The notes beneath the pieces are model-generated. The model worked only from the letters and a program-made list of their open reading frames with translations, did not search any database and was not told the origin of the DNA. A stretch of 64,000 nt of DNA from Marixanthotalea marina (GTDB lineage: Bacteria; Bacteroidota; Bacteroidia; Flavobacteriales; Flavobacteriaceae), in contig JAHLEH010000001.1 of the NCBI GenBank assembly GCA_018883545.1, positions 868,001-932,000 on the forward strand, read 5' to 3'. Of the stretch, positions 9,153 through 17,800 are shown piece by piece; position 1 is the first letter of the stretch; every line of letters begins with the position of its first letter. Position numbers and translations under genes: made by a program.

Positions 9153-9941
9153 TTATAACATTTCTTTAGGAATTTCACATACGGGTATGGGATCCATTTT
9201 ATGTTTGTTATTGTTATTGAGACGTTTGTATATTTTGAAGACTTCTTTTTCCCTTCCTGAAAAGTCGTTTTCGGTCTTGTTTTTTTCGTCCATTGCCATG
9301 GCCCATTCCAACTCTGGATAGGAGGCACCTATTTGGTCTTCGTCGGTTCTATCGTCACCCCAAAGTCCGTCAGTTGGCGCAGCATTTATAATGTCTGCGT
9401 TTACATTTAAGTGTTTGGCTATGGCGTACACCTGTGTTTTTAGTAAATCGGCAATCGGACTTAAATCAACACCCCCATCTCCATATTTGGTGTAGAAACC
9501 AACCCCGAAATCTTCCACTTTATTTCCTGTACCCGCTACCAATAGCTTTTCTAAGGCGGCAAAATAATATAAAGACGTCATACGTAATCGGGCACGAGTA
9601 TTGGCAAGCGACATAAAACGGCTTTCTTCATTATCAACAGGAGGCAGAGAAGCAATTAAACTGTCAAAAACAGGTGTTAAGTTAACCTGCGTCATGCTTA
9701 CATTGCTAAAATTAGATTTTAACCATTCAATATGATCAAGTGCTCTGCTAACTTGCGAAGGTGCTTGATGTATGGGCATTTCTAAACATAGAACCTTTAA
9801 GCCCGTTTTGGCACACAACGTTGATGTGACCGCAGAATCTATGCCGCCAGAAATACCAATTACAAAACCATTAACCCCAGCTTTAGTCGCATAATCCTTT
9901 AACCAGTCTACAATATGAGCAACTACTTTTTCTGTTTGCAT
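9153..9941 (-). CDS. nadE: NAD synthetase (ammonia-dependent type)
   Basis: 262 residues; catalyses the ATP-dependent amidation of nicotinic acid adenine dinucleotide to NAD, the last step of NAD synthesis, in the cytosol. The ATP pyrophosphatase P-loop SGGIDSA is at residues 31-37. Further family segments are NTRARLRMTSLYYFA, VAGTGNKVEDFGVGF, TKYGDGGVDLSPI and PTDGLWGDDRTDEDQIG. There is no N-terminal glutaminase domain, so ammonia is the expected donor. ATG 9941 (MQTEKVV) is preferred to an upstream start that would add 19 hydrophobic residues. Confidence 0.95.
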   Translation of the reverse strand: MQTEKVVAHIVDWLKDYATKAGVNGFVIGISGGIDSAVTSTLCAKTGLKVLCLEMPIHQAPSQVSRALDHIEWLKSNFSNVSMTQVNLTPVFDSLIASLPPVDNEESRFMSLANTRARLRMTSLYYFAALEKLLVAGTGNKVEDFGVGFYTKYGDGGVDLSPIADLLKTQVYAIAKHLNVNADIINAAPTDGLWGDDRTDEDQIGASYPELEWAMAMDEKNKTENDFSGREKEVFKIYKRLNNNNKHKMDPIPVCEIPKEML

Positions 9942-10033
9942 ATTAAATGAATTTAAATCTAAGAATAGTACATTTGCAAACAAAAATAACGCATACACCC
10001 AATTAATAAAAATTTATACCGTTTAAGTTTTAT

Positions 10034-10999
10034 ATGAAACGTTTGTTATTACCACTTATTCTTACAGTATTTATTGTTTCTTGTAATAATAACGACAAGG
10101 TAGAGAAGGAGATTTCAAATATCAATACCGAAATAACCATTGAGCGTTTTGATGAACTATTTGATGAGGTTGCTACACCGGCCGACTTAAAAAAATTGCA
10201 AACCGCTTACCCATTTATGTTTTCCGAAAAATATAGTGATACGTTTTGGATTGAAAAAGTAAACGATACGTTGCAGAAACAGTTGGTAGATGAGGTTGCA
10301 AAGCAATTTCAGGATATGGACGCTACGAAACAGGAAATAGAATCACTGTTCAACCATTTAAAATATTATTTTCCAAACTTTTCGAGTCCAAGGGTTATCA
10401 CCGTTACTAGTTATGTAGATTATAGAAATAAAGTTATTGTAACAGATTCTATAGCTTTAATTTCATTGGATACGTATTTGGGCAGTGACCACGAATTTTA
10501 CCAAGGCATACAAAAATACATAGCTGCCGATATGAATAAAGAGCAAATTGTGGTTGATATGGCTGATGAATATGCAAAGAAATTTATTTACCGTAAAGAC
10601 ATAAAAACCTTTTTGGATGAAATGGTCTATCATGGAAAACTGCTCTATTTTAAAGATGCTATGGTGCCTTTTAAAACTGAAGCTGAACGTATTGGATATA
10701 CCCAAGAACAGCTAGATTGGGCACAGGCCAACGAAAGCTATATTTGGCGTTATTTTGTGGAGCGTGAATTGCTTTACAGTACAGACTCGAAATTGCCAGG
10801 TAGGTTTATAATAGATGCGCCTTTTTCAAAATTTTATTTAGAAGAGATTGATGCACAATCACCGGATAAATTGGGCCAATACATAGGTTGGCAAATTGTA
10901 AGAGCCTATATGGAAAACAACGATGTGCCTTTAATGGAAATGTTCGATGCCAATACCGAAGAGATTTTTAATAATTCAAAGTTTAAACCACGTAAGTAA
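10034..10999 (+). CDS. gldB: Gliding motility lipoprotein GldB
   Basis: 321 residues with a lipoprotein signal peptide (lipobox VFIVSC, Cys17). It shows the GldB pattern: ITIERFDELFDEV near the N-terminus, FMFSEKYSDTFW, YYFPNF, VIVTDSIALISLDTYLG and RYFVERELLYS. GldB is required for gliding motility in Flavobacterium; the later part has a weak Zn-peptidase-like fold of unclear activity. It overlaps gldC by one base (TAATG), so the two are translationally coupled. The conserved gldB-gldC pair supports the call. Confidence 0.92.
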   Translation: MKRLLLPLILTVFIVSCNNNDKVEKEISNINTEITIERFDELFDEVATPADLKKLQTAYPFMFSEKYSDTFWIEKVNDTLQKQLVDEVAKQFQDMDATKQEIESLFNHLKYYFPNFSSPRVITVTSYVDYRNKVIVTDSIALISLDTYLGSDHEFYQGIQKYIAADMNKEQIVVDMADEYAKKFIYRKDIKTFLDEMVYHGKLLYFKDAMVPFKTEAERIGYTQEQLDWAQANESYIWRYFVERELLYSTDSKLPGRFIIDAPFSKFYLEEIDAQSPDKLGQYIGWQIVRAYMENNDVPLMEMFDANTEEIFNNSKFKPRK

Positions 11000-11334
11000 T
11001 GTCGAAAAAAATAAATTCTAAAATAGAACTAAATGTAACGCTTGATGAAAACAGGGTGCCTGAAAAATTACACTGGACAGCCCAAGATGGGGGTGTTACT
11101 AACGAAGAAGCCAAAGCTATGATGCTTTCTGTCTGGGATTCTAAAGCCCAGGAAAGCTTGAGAATTGATTTATGGACCAAAGATATGCCAGTTGATGAAA
11201 TGAAGGTTTTTTTCCACCAAACCTTGGTAAGTATGAGCGATACTTTTTACCGAGCTACCCAAGACGAAAAAATGACGGCAACGATGAAAGATTTCTGTGA
11301 TTATTTTGCAGAGAAGTTAGAGTTGAACAAGTAA
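10999..11334 (+). CDS. gldC: Gliding motility protein GldC
   Basis: A 111-residue soluble protein without a signal peptide, matching GldC in length and sequence (KIELNVTLDENRVPEKLHW, WDSKAQESLRIDLWTKDMP, FYRATQDEKMTATMKDFCDYF). GldC is encoded directly after gldB in gliding flavobacteria and supports gliding, although its biochemical role is not established. The ATG overlaps the gldB stop by one base. Confidence 0.94.
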   Translation: MSKKINSKIELNVTLDENRVPEKLHWTAQDGGVTNEEAKAMMLSVWDSKAQESLRIDLWTKDMPVDEMKVFFHQTLVSMSDTFYRATQDEKMTATMKDFCDYFAEKLELNK

Positions 11335-11342
11335 TTCCGGTC

Positions 11343-11972
11343 CTACTTTGTTTCTAAAACTTCTTCTTTGTTATTAAGAAGATCAATGAACAGAATACCA
11401 TTTAAATGGTCTATTTCATGTTGAAAGATTACAGCGGTAAAGCCTTCAACGGTCTCGGTTTTATGTTCAGCTTGCATGGTGTCGTATTCAATTTTAATAG
11501 AATTCGATCTTGAGTTCAGTGTTTCTGTGCGGTTGGGAATGGATAAACAGCCTTCCCTTTGTACTTGCTTTTCTTCAGAATACTCAATGATTTTTGGGTT
11601 TAAATACACTTCAAAAGGAAAATCTTCTTTGTCAAAACGTTGTACCCAAATTATATTTTTAAGAATGCCTACTTGTGGTGCTGCAATACCGACACCTAGC
11701 GATACGCTGTCTGTAACCGTTTTATAAAGCCGTTTCACAAAAGTTTTAAGCGCCACATTGTTTATATCTGGTTTAATGTATTGACTTTTACTTCTTAATA
11801 AAATAGAATCTTGTTTGTTGGTTATTTTAAAAACCCGCATAAGGGTAAGCGAATCGGCGCTTGTAATTAAATTAATTTGCTCCGCAGAAAAAGATTTTTG
11901 ACTGTTCATGTTTTTGGTACTTGAACAAGCTGCAATCAAAAGTAAAACGCAAATAAAAAAGCATTTTTGCAT
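11343..11972 (-). CDS. Peptide deformylase-like lipoprotein
   Basis: 209 residues with all three deformylase motifs: GVGIAAPQ at 93-100, EGCLS at 140-144 and HEIDH at 185-189 (metal ligands Cys142, His185, His189; catalytic Glu186). Cytosolic deformylases remove the formyl group from nascent Met. This one instead starts with a lipoprotein signal (lipobox IAAC, Cys16) and about 50 extra residues before the catalytic domain, so it should be exported and lipid-anchored. Its substrate outside the cytosol is unknown. It lies 33 bp downstream of rodA on the same strand and may be the last gene of the rod-shape cluster. Confidence 0.88.
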   Translation of the reverse strand: MQKCFFICVLLLIAACSSTKNMNSQKSFSAEQINLITSADSLTLMRVFKITNKQDSILLRSKSQYIKPDINNVALKTFVKRLYKTVTDSVSLGVGIAAPQVGILKNIIWVQRFDKEDFPFEVYLNPKIIEYSEEKQVQREGCLSIPNRTETLNSRSNSIKIEYDTMQAEHKTETVEGFTAVIFQHEIDHLNGILFIDLLNNKEEVLETK

Positions 11973-12005
11973 AAAAAATTAAAATAAAAAATGTCGATTA
12001 TCGAC

Positions 12006-13280
12006 TTACCATTGGTTTATTCTGTCTGAATCCAACTTTATAAAAATAAACAATAAAATAGTAAAGCCCCAAAGTCCAGAACCACCATAACTGAATAGTG
12101 GCAGGGGGATACCAATAGTGGGTATCAAGCCCATAACCATACCAATATTGATTAAAAAGTGCATAAAAATAATGGCGGCCACGCTGTACCCATACACACG
12201 GCTGAATTGCGATTTTTGCTGCTCCGCTAAATGAAGGATACGCATTAAAAGCAATACAAAAAGTATAACAACCAAAGCACTTCCCAAAAAGCCCCATTCT
12301 TCGCCTACAGTACTGAAAATATAATCGGTATGTTGCTCGGGCACAAATTTGCCTGTGGTTCTGGTGCCTTCCAAAAAGCCTTTGCCTGTCAGCCCTCCAG
12401 AACTTATGGCTTTTTCCGATTCGTTTAAATTATAAGCGATGGTTTTTTTCATACGCTCTAACTTTTCAGGGTCTTTTTCTAAGCTCAACCAAATGGTAAT
12501 TCTGTCTTTTTGGTGTGCTGGTAAAATGTTATCGTAAAAATATTTGGTGCCGAACGAGGCTAAAATCCCTATTAAAAAAATGGCAATTGGTTGTATAATT
12601 ATTGGTTTCTTTTTTCGTGAAAAATGAAAACCAAAAACAATGATAGCCATAATTAAAGAAGTTGCTAAAACACCAAATTTTAGAGAAAGCAAGCAAAGCA
12701 CAATGAAAAGCAGGCTAATAATTAAATAGGCTGGTGATAGTCCTTCGCGGTAAAGAACAAAAATAAATGCTCCATATACCAGTGTGCTTCCAGCATCTTT
12801 TTGAAGTAAAACCAAAATGGCCGGAATACCAATAAGTGCAAAAACGCTTAATTGGTCTTTAAAATTTTTTATATCGGTGTTTAAATCGCTCAAGTATTTA
12901 GCAACCGCTAAAGCTGTGGCTGCTTTTGCGAACTCACTGGGTTGTATGGTCATACCGCCAATACCGTACCAAGAGGTGGCTCCATTTACATTTTTACCAA
13001 AAATAAAAAGCCCCACTAACGATAGCATGGATATTATATAGATAACACTGGAAAATCGTTCATAGAATTTGGAATCAATTGCCAATAAAATAACAATTAA
13101 ACCGAACGTTAAAAAAATAAAAAGCAATTGCTTGCCATAAGGTTGCGAAAAATCTAAATAATCAACGGTGTCTCCTACATGTGAAGCCGATAGTATGTTA
13201 AGCCAGCCAAAACCAACGAGGAGTAGAAATAATAAAATGGTAATCCAATCGAATCTTAAAAATCTCTGTGTTTCAACCAT
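12006..13280 (-). CDS. rodA: Rod shape-determining protein RodA
   Basis: A 424-residue polytopic SEDS-family membrane protein, the glycosyltransferase that polymerises lipid II during cell elongation together with PBP2. About ten hydrophobic segments are visible, with SEDS landmarks GATSWYGIGGMTIQPSEFAK, an internal polar region and the C-terminal GIPLPLFSYGGSG. The start codon overlaps the stop of mrdA by one base, which supports RodA over FtsW. A short GTCGAT/ATCGAC palindrome directly follows the stop. Confidence 0.94.
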   Translation of the reverse strand: MVETQRFLRFDWITILLFLLLVGFGWLNILSASHVGDTVDYLDFSQPYGKQLLFIFLTFGLIVILLAIDSKFYERFSSVIYIISMLSLVGLFIFGKNVNGATSWYGIGGMTIQPSEFAKAATALAVAKYLSDLNTDIKNFKDQLSVFALIGIPAILVLLQKDAGSTLVYGAFIFVLYREGLSPAYLIISLLFIVLCLLSLKFGVLATSLIMAIIVFGFHFSRKKKPIIIQPIAIFLIGILASFGTKYFYDNILPAHQKDRITIWLSLEKDPEKLERMKKTIAYNLNESEKAISSGGLTGKGFLEGTRTTGKFVPEQHTDYIFSTVGEEWGFLGSALVVILFVLLLMRILHLAEQQKSQFSRVYGYSVAAIIFMHFLINIGMVMGLIPTIGIPLPLFSYGGSGLWGFTILLFIFIKLDSDRINQW

Positions 13281-15211
13281 TAATTGTGAATATCTTTTGC
13301 TAAATCTTTAAGTCTTTCGTGTTCTTTGGCATCAACCAATTGATAGGTTGAATTGGCATTTATACCAAAAGGTTCACCTAAATACGGTTTTTCGTATTCA
13401 TGCTCCAATGAATGCCATAAAATCCAGTCTTCCAAATCTTTTCTGGTAATGGTACCCTTTATATGTTGCTCAATCATTAAACTGGCAATTCTTCCTGCAA
13501 AACGGGATCCCCAATAGCCATTTTCAACAAAAACAGCGATGGCTATTTTAGGGTTGTCTTTAGGCGCAAAAGCAACAAATATGGAATGATCCGTAAGTTG
13601 GGTTGTAACACCGTCAATTTTAGTGAAATTTTCGGCGGTACCGGTTTTTCCACAAATTTCAATATCAGGAACTTGTAATGATTCGGCAGTCCCTTTATTA
13701 AATACATCAAACATGCCTTCAATAACAGGTTCAAAATTTTTCTTATCGATAGTTGTGTGTTTTGGTGTTGTGTATTTTTCATCAATAGGTTGTCCTTCAA
13801 TGTGCTTTATGATATGAGGTGTGTAGAAATAGCCACGATTGGCTATAGCTGCTACCATATTGGCTAATTGAATGGGCGTAGCAATAACCTCTCCTTGACC
13901 TATAGCATTAGATATAGTTGTAGGGGATCCCCAATTAAAATCTGGATACCATTTGTCATAAAAGGCGCCATCTGGGATCTTTCCAGGACTACCATTAACT
14001 AAATCGTAGCCTAAATAGTCGCCAAGGCCAAAGCTCTTAATATGGTTACTCCAAACATCCATACCTTCAGAAGCATCATCATATTTGTCAATCACACGTC
14101 TATAAACATTGGCAAAGTAGGCATTACACGATTGTGCTATGCCATCGTTCATGTTAAGGGGGCTGGCATGACTGTGGCATCCTGTTAAGCGTCTGCTACC
14201 AAGATAATAGCCCATTCTACAGGAGAATTTTTCTTGAGTATTTACAACATTTTCCTGTAAAGCAACCAAAGCATTCAATACTTTAAAAGGAGATCCTGGA
14301 GGGTATTGAGCCAATAGGCCTCTATCATACAAAGGTTTGGCTATGGTATCTCTATAAAGTTTGGTGAAATTTTTAGAGCGCTCTCTTCCGACCAATAAAT
14401 TAGGATTGTAGTTTGGTGCAGTTACCATAGCCAATATTTCACCAGAACTTGGTTCTATAGCAACTATACCACCGCGTTTGTGTTTCATTAACAATTCACC
14501 ATATTCCTGAAGTTTAGAGTCTATGGTTATGGTAATATCCTTGCCTTGTTTTGGCAACGTGTCATAAATGCCATCTTTGTAGGGGCCGAGGTCTCTATTA
14601 AAGCGGTCTTTCTGAATAAATTTTATGCCTTTTACACCTCTTAGTTCTTCTTCGTATGATATTTCTACACCTTGTTTACCGATAAGATCACCCATTCTGT
14701 AGTAGGGATTTTTCTCAATAATGGCATTGTTTACCTCGCCAATGTCGCCTAAAACATTAGCGCCAATAGATGTTTGGTAATGACGCAAAGAACGCTTTTG
14801 AATGTAGAAGCCTTCATATTTCCACATTTTTTCCTGAAGTGCGGCATAATCTTCTTTGGTTAACTGAGGAATAAAAACCGATGGCAATCTTGGGGAATAA
14901 TTGTAGGCTTTATTAAATATTTTTTTAAAATCTTCTTTGGTTATTTTTAAGAGGTTGCAAAACTCTAAAGTATCCAATGGTTTTACTTCCCTTGGTATGA
15001 ACATCACATCGTACGATGGCTGGTTGTCTACCAAAAGTTTGCCATTTCTATCGTATACAAAACCACGTTTCGGATAATCGTATACCTTCCTTATAGCATT
15101 GTCGTCATATAAATTTTGATTTCCATATGAAATCACTTGAAGATAGAATAACCTTCCAATAAACGTAATACCAGTTAAAATGATGATAATAAAGAGTAAA
15201 ACTTGTCTCAT
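13280..15211 (-). CDS. mrdA: Penicillin-binding protein 2 (elongasome transpeptidase)
   Basis: 643 residues. An N-terminal transmembrane anchor is followed by the dimerisation/pedestal domain and a C-terminal transpeptidase with SxxK at Ser307-Lys310 (PPGSPFK), SCN at 361-363 and KTGT in EICGKTGTAEN. It cross-links peptidoglycan in the periplasm in complex with RodA. It overlaps mreD by 4 bp (ATGA) upstream and rodA by one base downstream, which indicates tight translational coupling in the cluster. Length and motif order are normal for PBP2. Confidence 0.95.
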   Translation of the reverse strand: MRQVLLFIIIILTGITFIGRLFYLQVISYGNQNLYDDNAIRKVYDYPKRGFVYDRNGKLLVDNQPSYDVMFIPREVKPLDTLEFCNLLKITKEDFKKIFNKAYNYSPRLPSVFIPQLTKEDYAALQEKMWKYEGFYIQKRSLRHYQTSIGANVLGDIGEVNNAIIEKNPYYRMGDLIGKQGVEISYEEELRGVKGIKFIQKDRFNRDLGPYKDGIYDTLPKQGKDITITIDSKLQEYGELLMKHKRGGIVAIEPSSGEILAMVTAPNYNPNLLVGRERSKNFTKLYRDTIAKPLYDRGLLAQYPPGSPFKVLNALVALQENVVNTQEKFSCRMGYYLGSRRLTGCHSHASPLNMNDGIAQSCNAYFANVYRRVIDKYDDASEGMDVWSNHIKSFGLGDYLGYDLVNGSPGKIPDGAFYDKWYPDFNWGSPTTISNAIGQGEVIATPIQLANMVAAIANRGYFYTPHIIKHIEGQPIDEKYTTPKHTTIDKKNFEPVIEGMFDVFNKGTAESLQVPDIEICGKTGTAENFTKIDGVTTQLTDHSIFVAFAPKDNPKIAIAVFVENGYWGSRFAGRIASLMIEQHIKGTITRKDLEDWILWHSLEHEYEKPYLGEPFGINANSTYQLVDAKEHERLKDLAKDIHN

Positions 15212-15714
15212 TTGTGTTTTCGGCTAAAAATAATGGATATCAACATACACATTAATATAGTGAAAATGCCTGAAAATAACGTTTTTTGAAGCACTAAAAT
15301 TATTTTGGAAATGTTAAATAATTGGAGTGAAAATAAAATTAAATGGTGCGCTAGGGTTAATAGTGAAAAATATATAAGTTTAGAGCCAAGATCTACAGAT
15401 TCAAATTTAATAGTTTGGTGCTCGTAAATGGTGCCAAAACTAAACTTTAAAACAATGGGTCTAATGTAGGCTGTAAAAACGCACGCCGCTGCATTTACGC
15501 CGCCGGTGTCTAGAAACAAGTCGATGCATAAACCCAGAAAAAAACTTAATAAAATAATGTTTATTCTATTGTTTTTTATGGGGAAAAGAGCAATGAACAA
15601 TATGTACGGGTATGGATTTATATACCCTAAAAAGTTTATGTGGTTAAATATTAAAACCTGTAACAAAACAAGAGTAATAAAGCGAATGCTATGTACAGAT
15701 AGTACGTTATTCAT
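15208..15714 (-). CDS. mreD: Rod shape-determining protein MreD
   Basis: 168 residues, almost wholly hydrophobic, with about five membrane segments (for example VLLQVLIFNHINFLG and ILLSFFLGLCIDLFLDTGG). MreD is poorly conserved, so the call relies on size, the LGLCIDLF-type motif and its place between mreC (overlap 8 bp) and mrdA (overlap 4 bp). It connects MreC and MreB to the wall-synthesis enzymes. Confidence 0.9.
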   Translation of the reverse strand: MNNVLSVHSIRFITLVLLQVLIFNHINFLGYINPYPYILFIALFPIKNNRINIILLSFFLGLCIDLFLDTGGVNAAACVFTAYIRPIVLKFSFGTIYEHQTIKFESVDLGSKLIYFSLLTLAHHLILFSLQLFNISKIILVLQKTLFSGIFTILMCMLISIIFSRKHK

Positions 15715-16522
15715 TATTTAGTAGGCTTTTTATTTCTGGAAGGTTCACATTTTCTATAACATATACATGCTCTATATTAGTCATATCATTAAACAGCTTA
15801 ATATTAATAATATAAGAGTTTTCAGATTGATCTAACTTAAAATCGTTTATTGTGCCAATTGGAATTCCCTTTGGGAAAATAGACGAACGGCCAGAGGTTA
15901 TTATGGTGTCGCCTGTTTCTATCGGGGCTATTTTAGGAATATCCAACAACTGCGTGTATTCCGGAGTTTTACCATCCCATATTAAAGATCCAAGGTGGTT
16001 TGTTTTTTTCAATTGGGCGCTTATTCTACTGTTGGAATTTAAAATGGAAAGTACAGTTGCATAGTTTTTAGAGGTTTGGTCTACTATGCCCAAAATACCT
16101 TTGTCGGTTATCACTCCAAAATCTTGTTGAACACTGTCCTTTGTTCCTCTATTTATTAATAGAATGTTATCAATAATATTGTAACTGTTCTTAAGAACTT
16201 GTGCTGTTGTAAATTTGTATTCTGTACCAAACATTAAACTATCTATAAAGACAGAGTCTAGCTTGGATCGTGAATTATATAAAATAGATTTTAACCTATT
16301 GTTCTCTTCTGCTAAAATTTCGTTTTGTGATTTCAGGGAAAAATACTCGCTAATATTGTTCACGGTACTATAAACACCACCTGTTAAAAAATTGGCAGAA
16401 TTTATAAACTTGCTCTTATGGTAGGAATGTGATTGAACCGTAAATAAAACAGAAACAGAAAACAGCAACAAGAACAACAAAAAGGTTTTGTTTCTTATTA
16501 TAAAGTTTATTATTTGTTGCAT
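15707..16522 (-). CDS. mreC: Rod shape-determining protein MreC
   Basis: 271 residues. One N-terminal membrane segment (TFLLFLLLFSVSVLFTV) is followed by a coiled-coil region (SLKSQNEILAEENNRLKS) and a periplasmic beta domain containing the family segments VLKNSYNIIDN, INRGTKDSVQQDFGVI, GILGIV, STRISAQ-like NSRISAQL and IGTINDF. MreC scaffolds PBP2 and RodA. The gene starts 11 bp after mreB ends and overlaps mreD. Confidence 0.94.
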   Translation of the reverse strand: MQQIINFIIRNKTFLLFLLLFSVSVLFTVQSHSYHKSKFINSANFLTGGVYSTVNNISEYFSLKSQNEILAEENNRLKSILYNSRSKLDSVFIDSLMFGTEYKFTTAQVLKNSYNIIDNILLINRGTKDSVQQDFGVITDKGILGIVDQTSKNYATVLSILNSNSRISAQLKKTNHLGSLIWDGKTPEYTQLLDIPKIAPIETGDTIITSGRSSIFPKGIPIGTINDFKLDQSENSYIINIKLFNDMTNIEHVYVIENVNLPEIKSLLNNE

Positions 16523-16533
16523 GTTTTTTTAAC

Positions 16534-17562
16534 CTATTTTATCAAGACACTTTTGTATTTAGGTAAATTTTTAAGTGTTATACCGGTGCCCCTAACAACA
16601 GCCCTTAGAGGGTCTTCTGCAATATAAACAGGGAGGTCTGTTTTTAAAGACAAACGTTTGTCTAAACCTCGTAGCATAGAGCCGCCACCCGCTAAATAAA
16701 TACCGGTATTGTAAATATCGGCCGCTAATTCTGGAGGTGTTTGCGATAAGGTTTCCATAACCGCATCTTCAATTCTTAAAATTGATTTATCTAAGGCTTT
16801 AGCAATTTCCCGATGTGATATTTGCACTTGCTTTGGCTTACCTGTTAATAAGTCACGCCCTTGTACGCTCATGTCTTCTGGAGGCAAATCTAAATCTTCG
16901 GTAGCGGCACCAATTTGTATTTTTATTTTTTCGGCCGTGCGTTCCCCAACATATAAGTTGTGTTGCGTACGCATGTAATAAACAATGTCATTAGTGAAAA
17001 CGTCACCAGCGATTTTCACCGATTTATCACAAACAATGCCACCTAAAGCAATGACGGCAATTTCGGTGGTTCCTCCACCTATATCTACCACCATGTTGCC
17101 TTTTGGTTGCATAATGTCTACGCCAATACCAATAGCAGCGGCCATAGGTTCGTGAATTAAATAAACCTCTTTGCCGTTAACGCGCTCACAAGATTCTTTT
17201 ACGGCACGCATTTCAACTTCGGTAATACCTGATGGGATGCAAACAACCATTCTTAAAGCAGGAGTGAAAAACTTCTTTTTTAATGCAGGAATGTTTTTAA
17301 TGAACATGCTTATCATTTGTTCCGAAGCATCAAAATCGGCAATGACGCCATCTTTTAGAGGTCTGATGGTCTTTATGTTTTCATGGGTTTTTCCCTGCAT
17401 TAAGCTAGCTTCTTGACCAACGGCGGTTATTTTATTGGTTATTCGGTCTCTAGCTACTATAGAAGGTGCGTCAACTACAACCTTGTCATTATGTATTATT
17501 AGTGTGTTTGCAGTACCTAAATCTATTGCAATTTCTTCGGTTAGGAAGTCGAAAAAGCCCAT
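16534..17562 (-). CDS. mreB: Rod shape-determining protein MreB
   Basis: A 342-residue bacterial actin that forms membrane-bound filaments directing lateral wall synthesis. The phosphate-1 loop is EIAIDLGTANTLI, the phosphate-2 loop is VVDIGGGTTEIAVI, and the adenosine motif is LAGGGSMLRGL; VCIPSGITEVEMRAV is also characteristic. The start at 17562 gives the standard N-terminus MGFFDFLTEEIAIDLG. It is the first gene of the minus-strand run mreB-mreC-mreD-mrdA-rodA and is separated from purH by a terminator. Confidence 0.97.
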   Translation of the reverse strand: MGFFDFLTEEIAIDLGTANTLIIHNDKVVVDAPSIVARDRITNKITAVGQEASLMQGKTHENIKTIRPLKDGVIADFDASEQMISMFIKNIPALKKKFFTPALRMVVCIPSGITEVEMRAVKESCERVNGKEVYLIHEPMAAAIGIGVDIMQPKGNMVVDIGGGTTEIAVIALGGIVCDKSVKIAGDVFTNDIVYYMRTQHNLYVGERTAEKIKIQIGAATEDLDLPPEDMSVQGRDLLTGKPKQVQISHREIAKALDKSILRIEDAVMETLSQTPPELAADIYNTGIYLAGGGSMLRGLDKRLSLKTDLPVYIAEDPLRAVVRGTGITLKNLPKYKSVLIK

Positions 17563-17747
17563 CTATTTTTCAGTTGTTAATGAAGTTATTAAAAAGTCCA
17601 AAGGTCTCGGGATGTAAAAGTAATAAAACTAGCGAAAAAAATACAAAATAATGCTTATTGTTAAATTTTAATTTATTGGATTGATGAACTAAAGTACTAT
17701 AACCGTTCATTGAGCAGTTTATTGTGTGTTTTATGCATTGTTTTTAA

Positions 17748-17778
17748 ACAAAAAAAGCTTCAGGTAAAACTGAAGCTT
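17748..17778 (-). terminator. Rho-independent terminator of purH
   Basis: A perfect 9-bp stem (AAGCTTCAG, 17755-17763, with CTGAAGCTT, 17770-17778) encloses a 6-base loop. Read on the minus strand it is followed by a T-tract, and it lies 23 bp after the purH stop. Confidence 0.85.
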
Positions 17779-17800
17779 ATATTATGTTTTTTGATTTTAT

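Noticed and set aside
11993-12005. GTCGAT/ATCGAC palindrome directly after rodA as a terminator.
   Set aside because: The stem is only about 4-6 bp with almost no loop, and the deformylase-like gene follows closely on the same strand; read-through is as likely.
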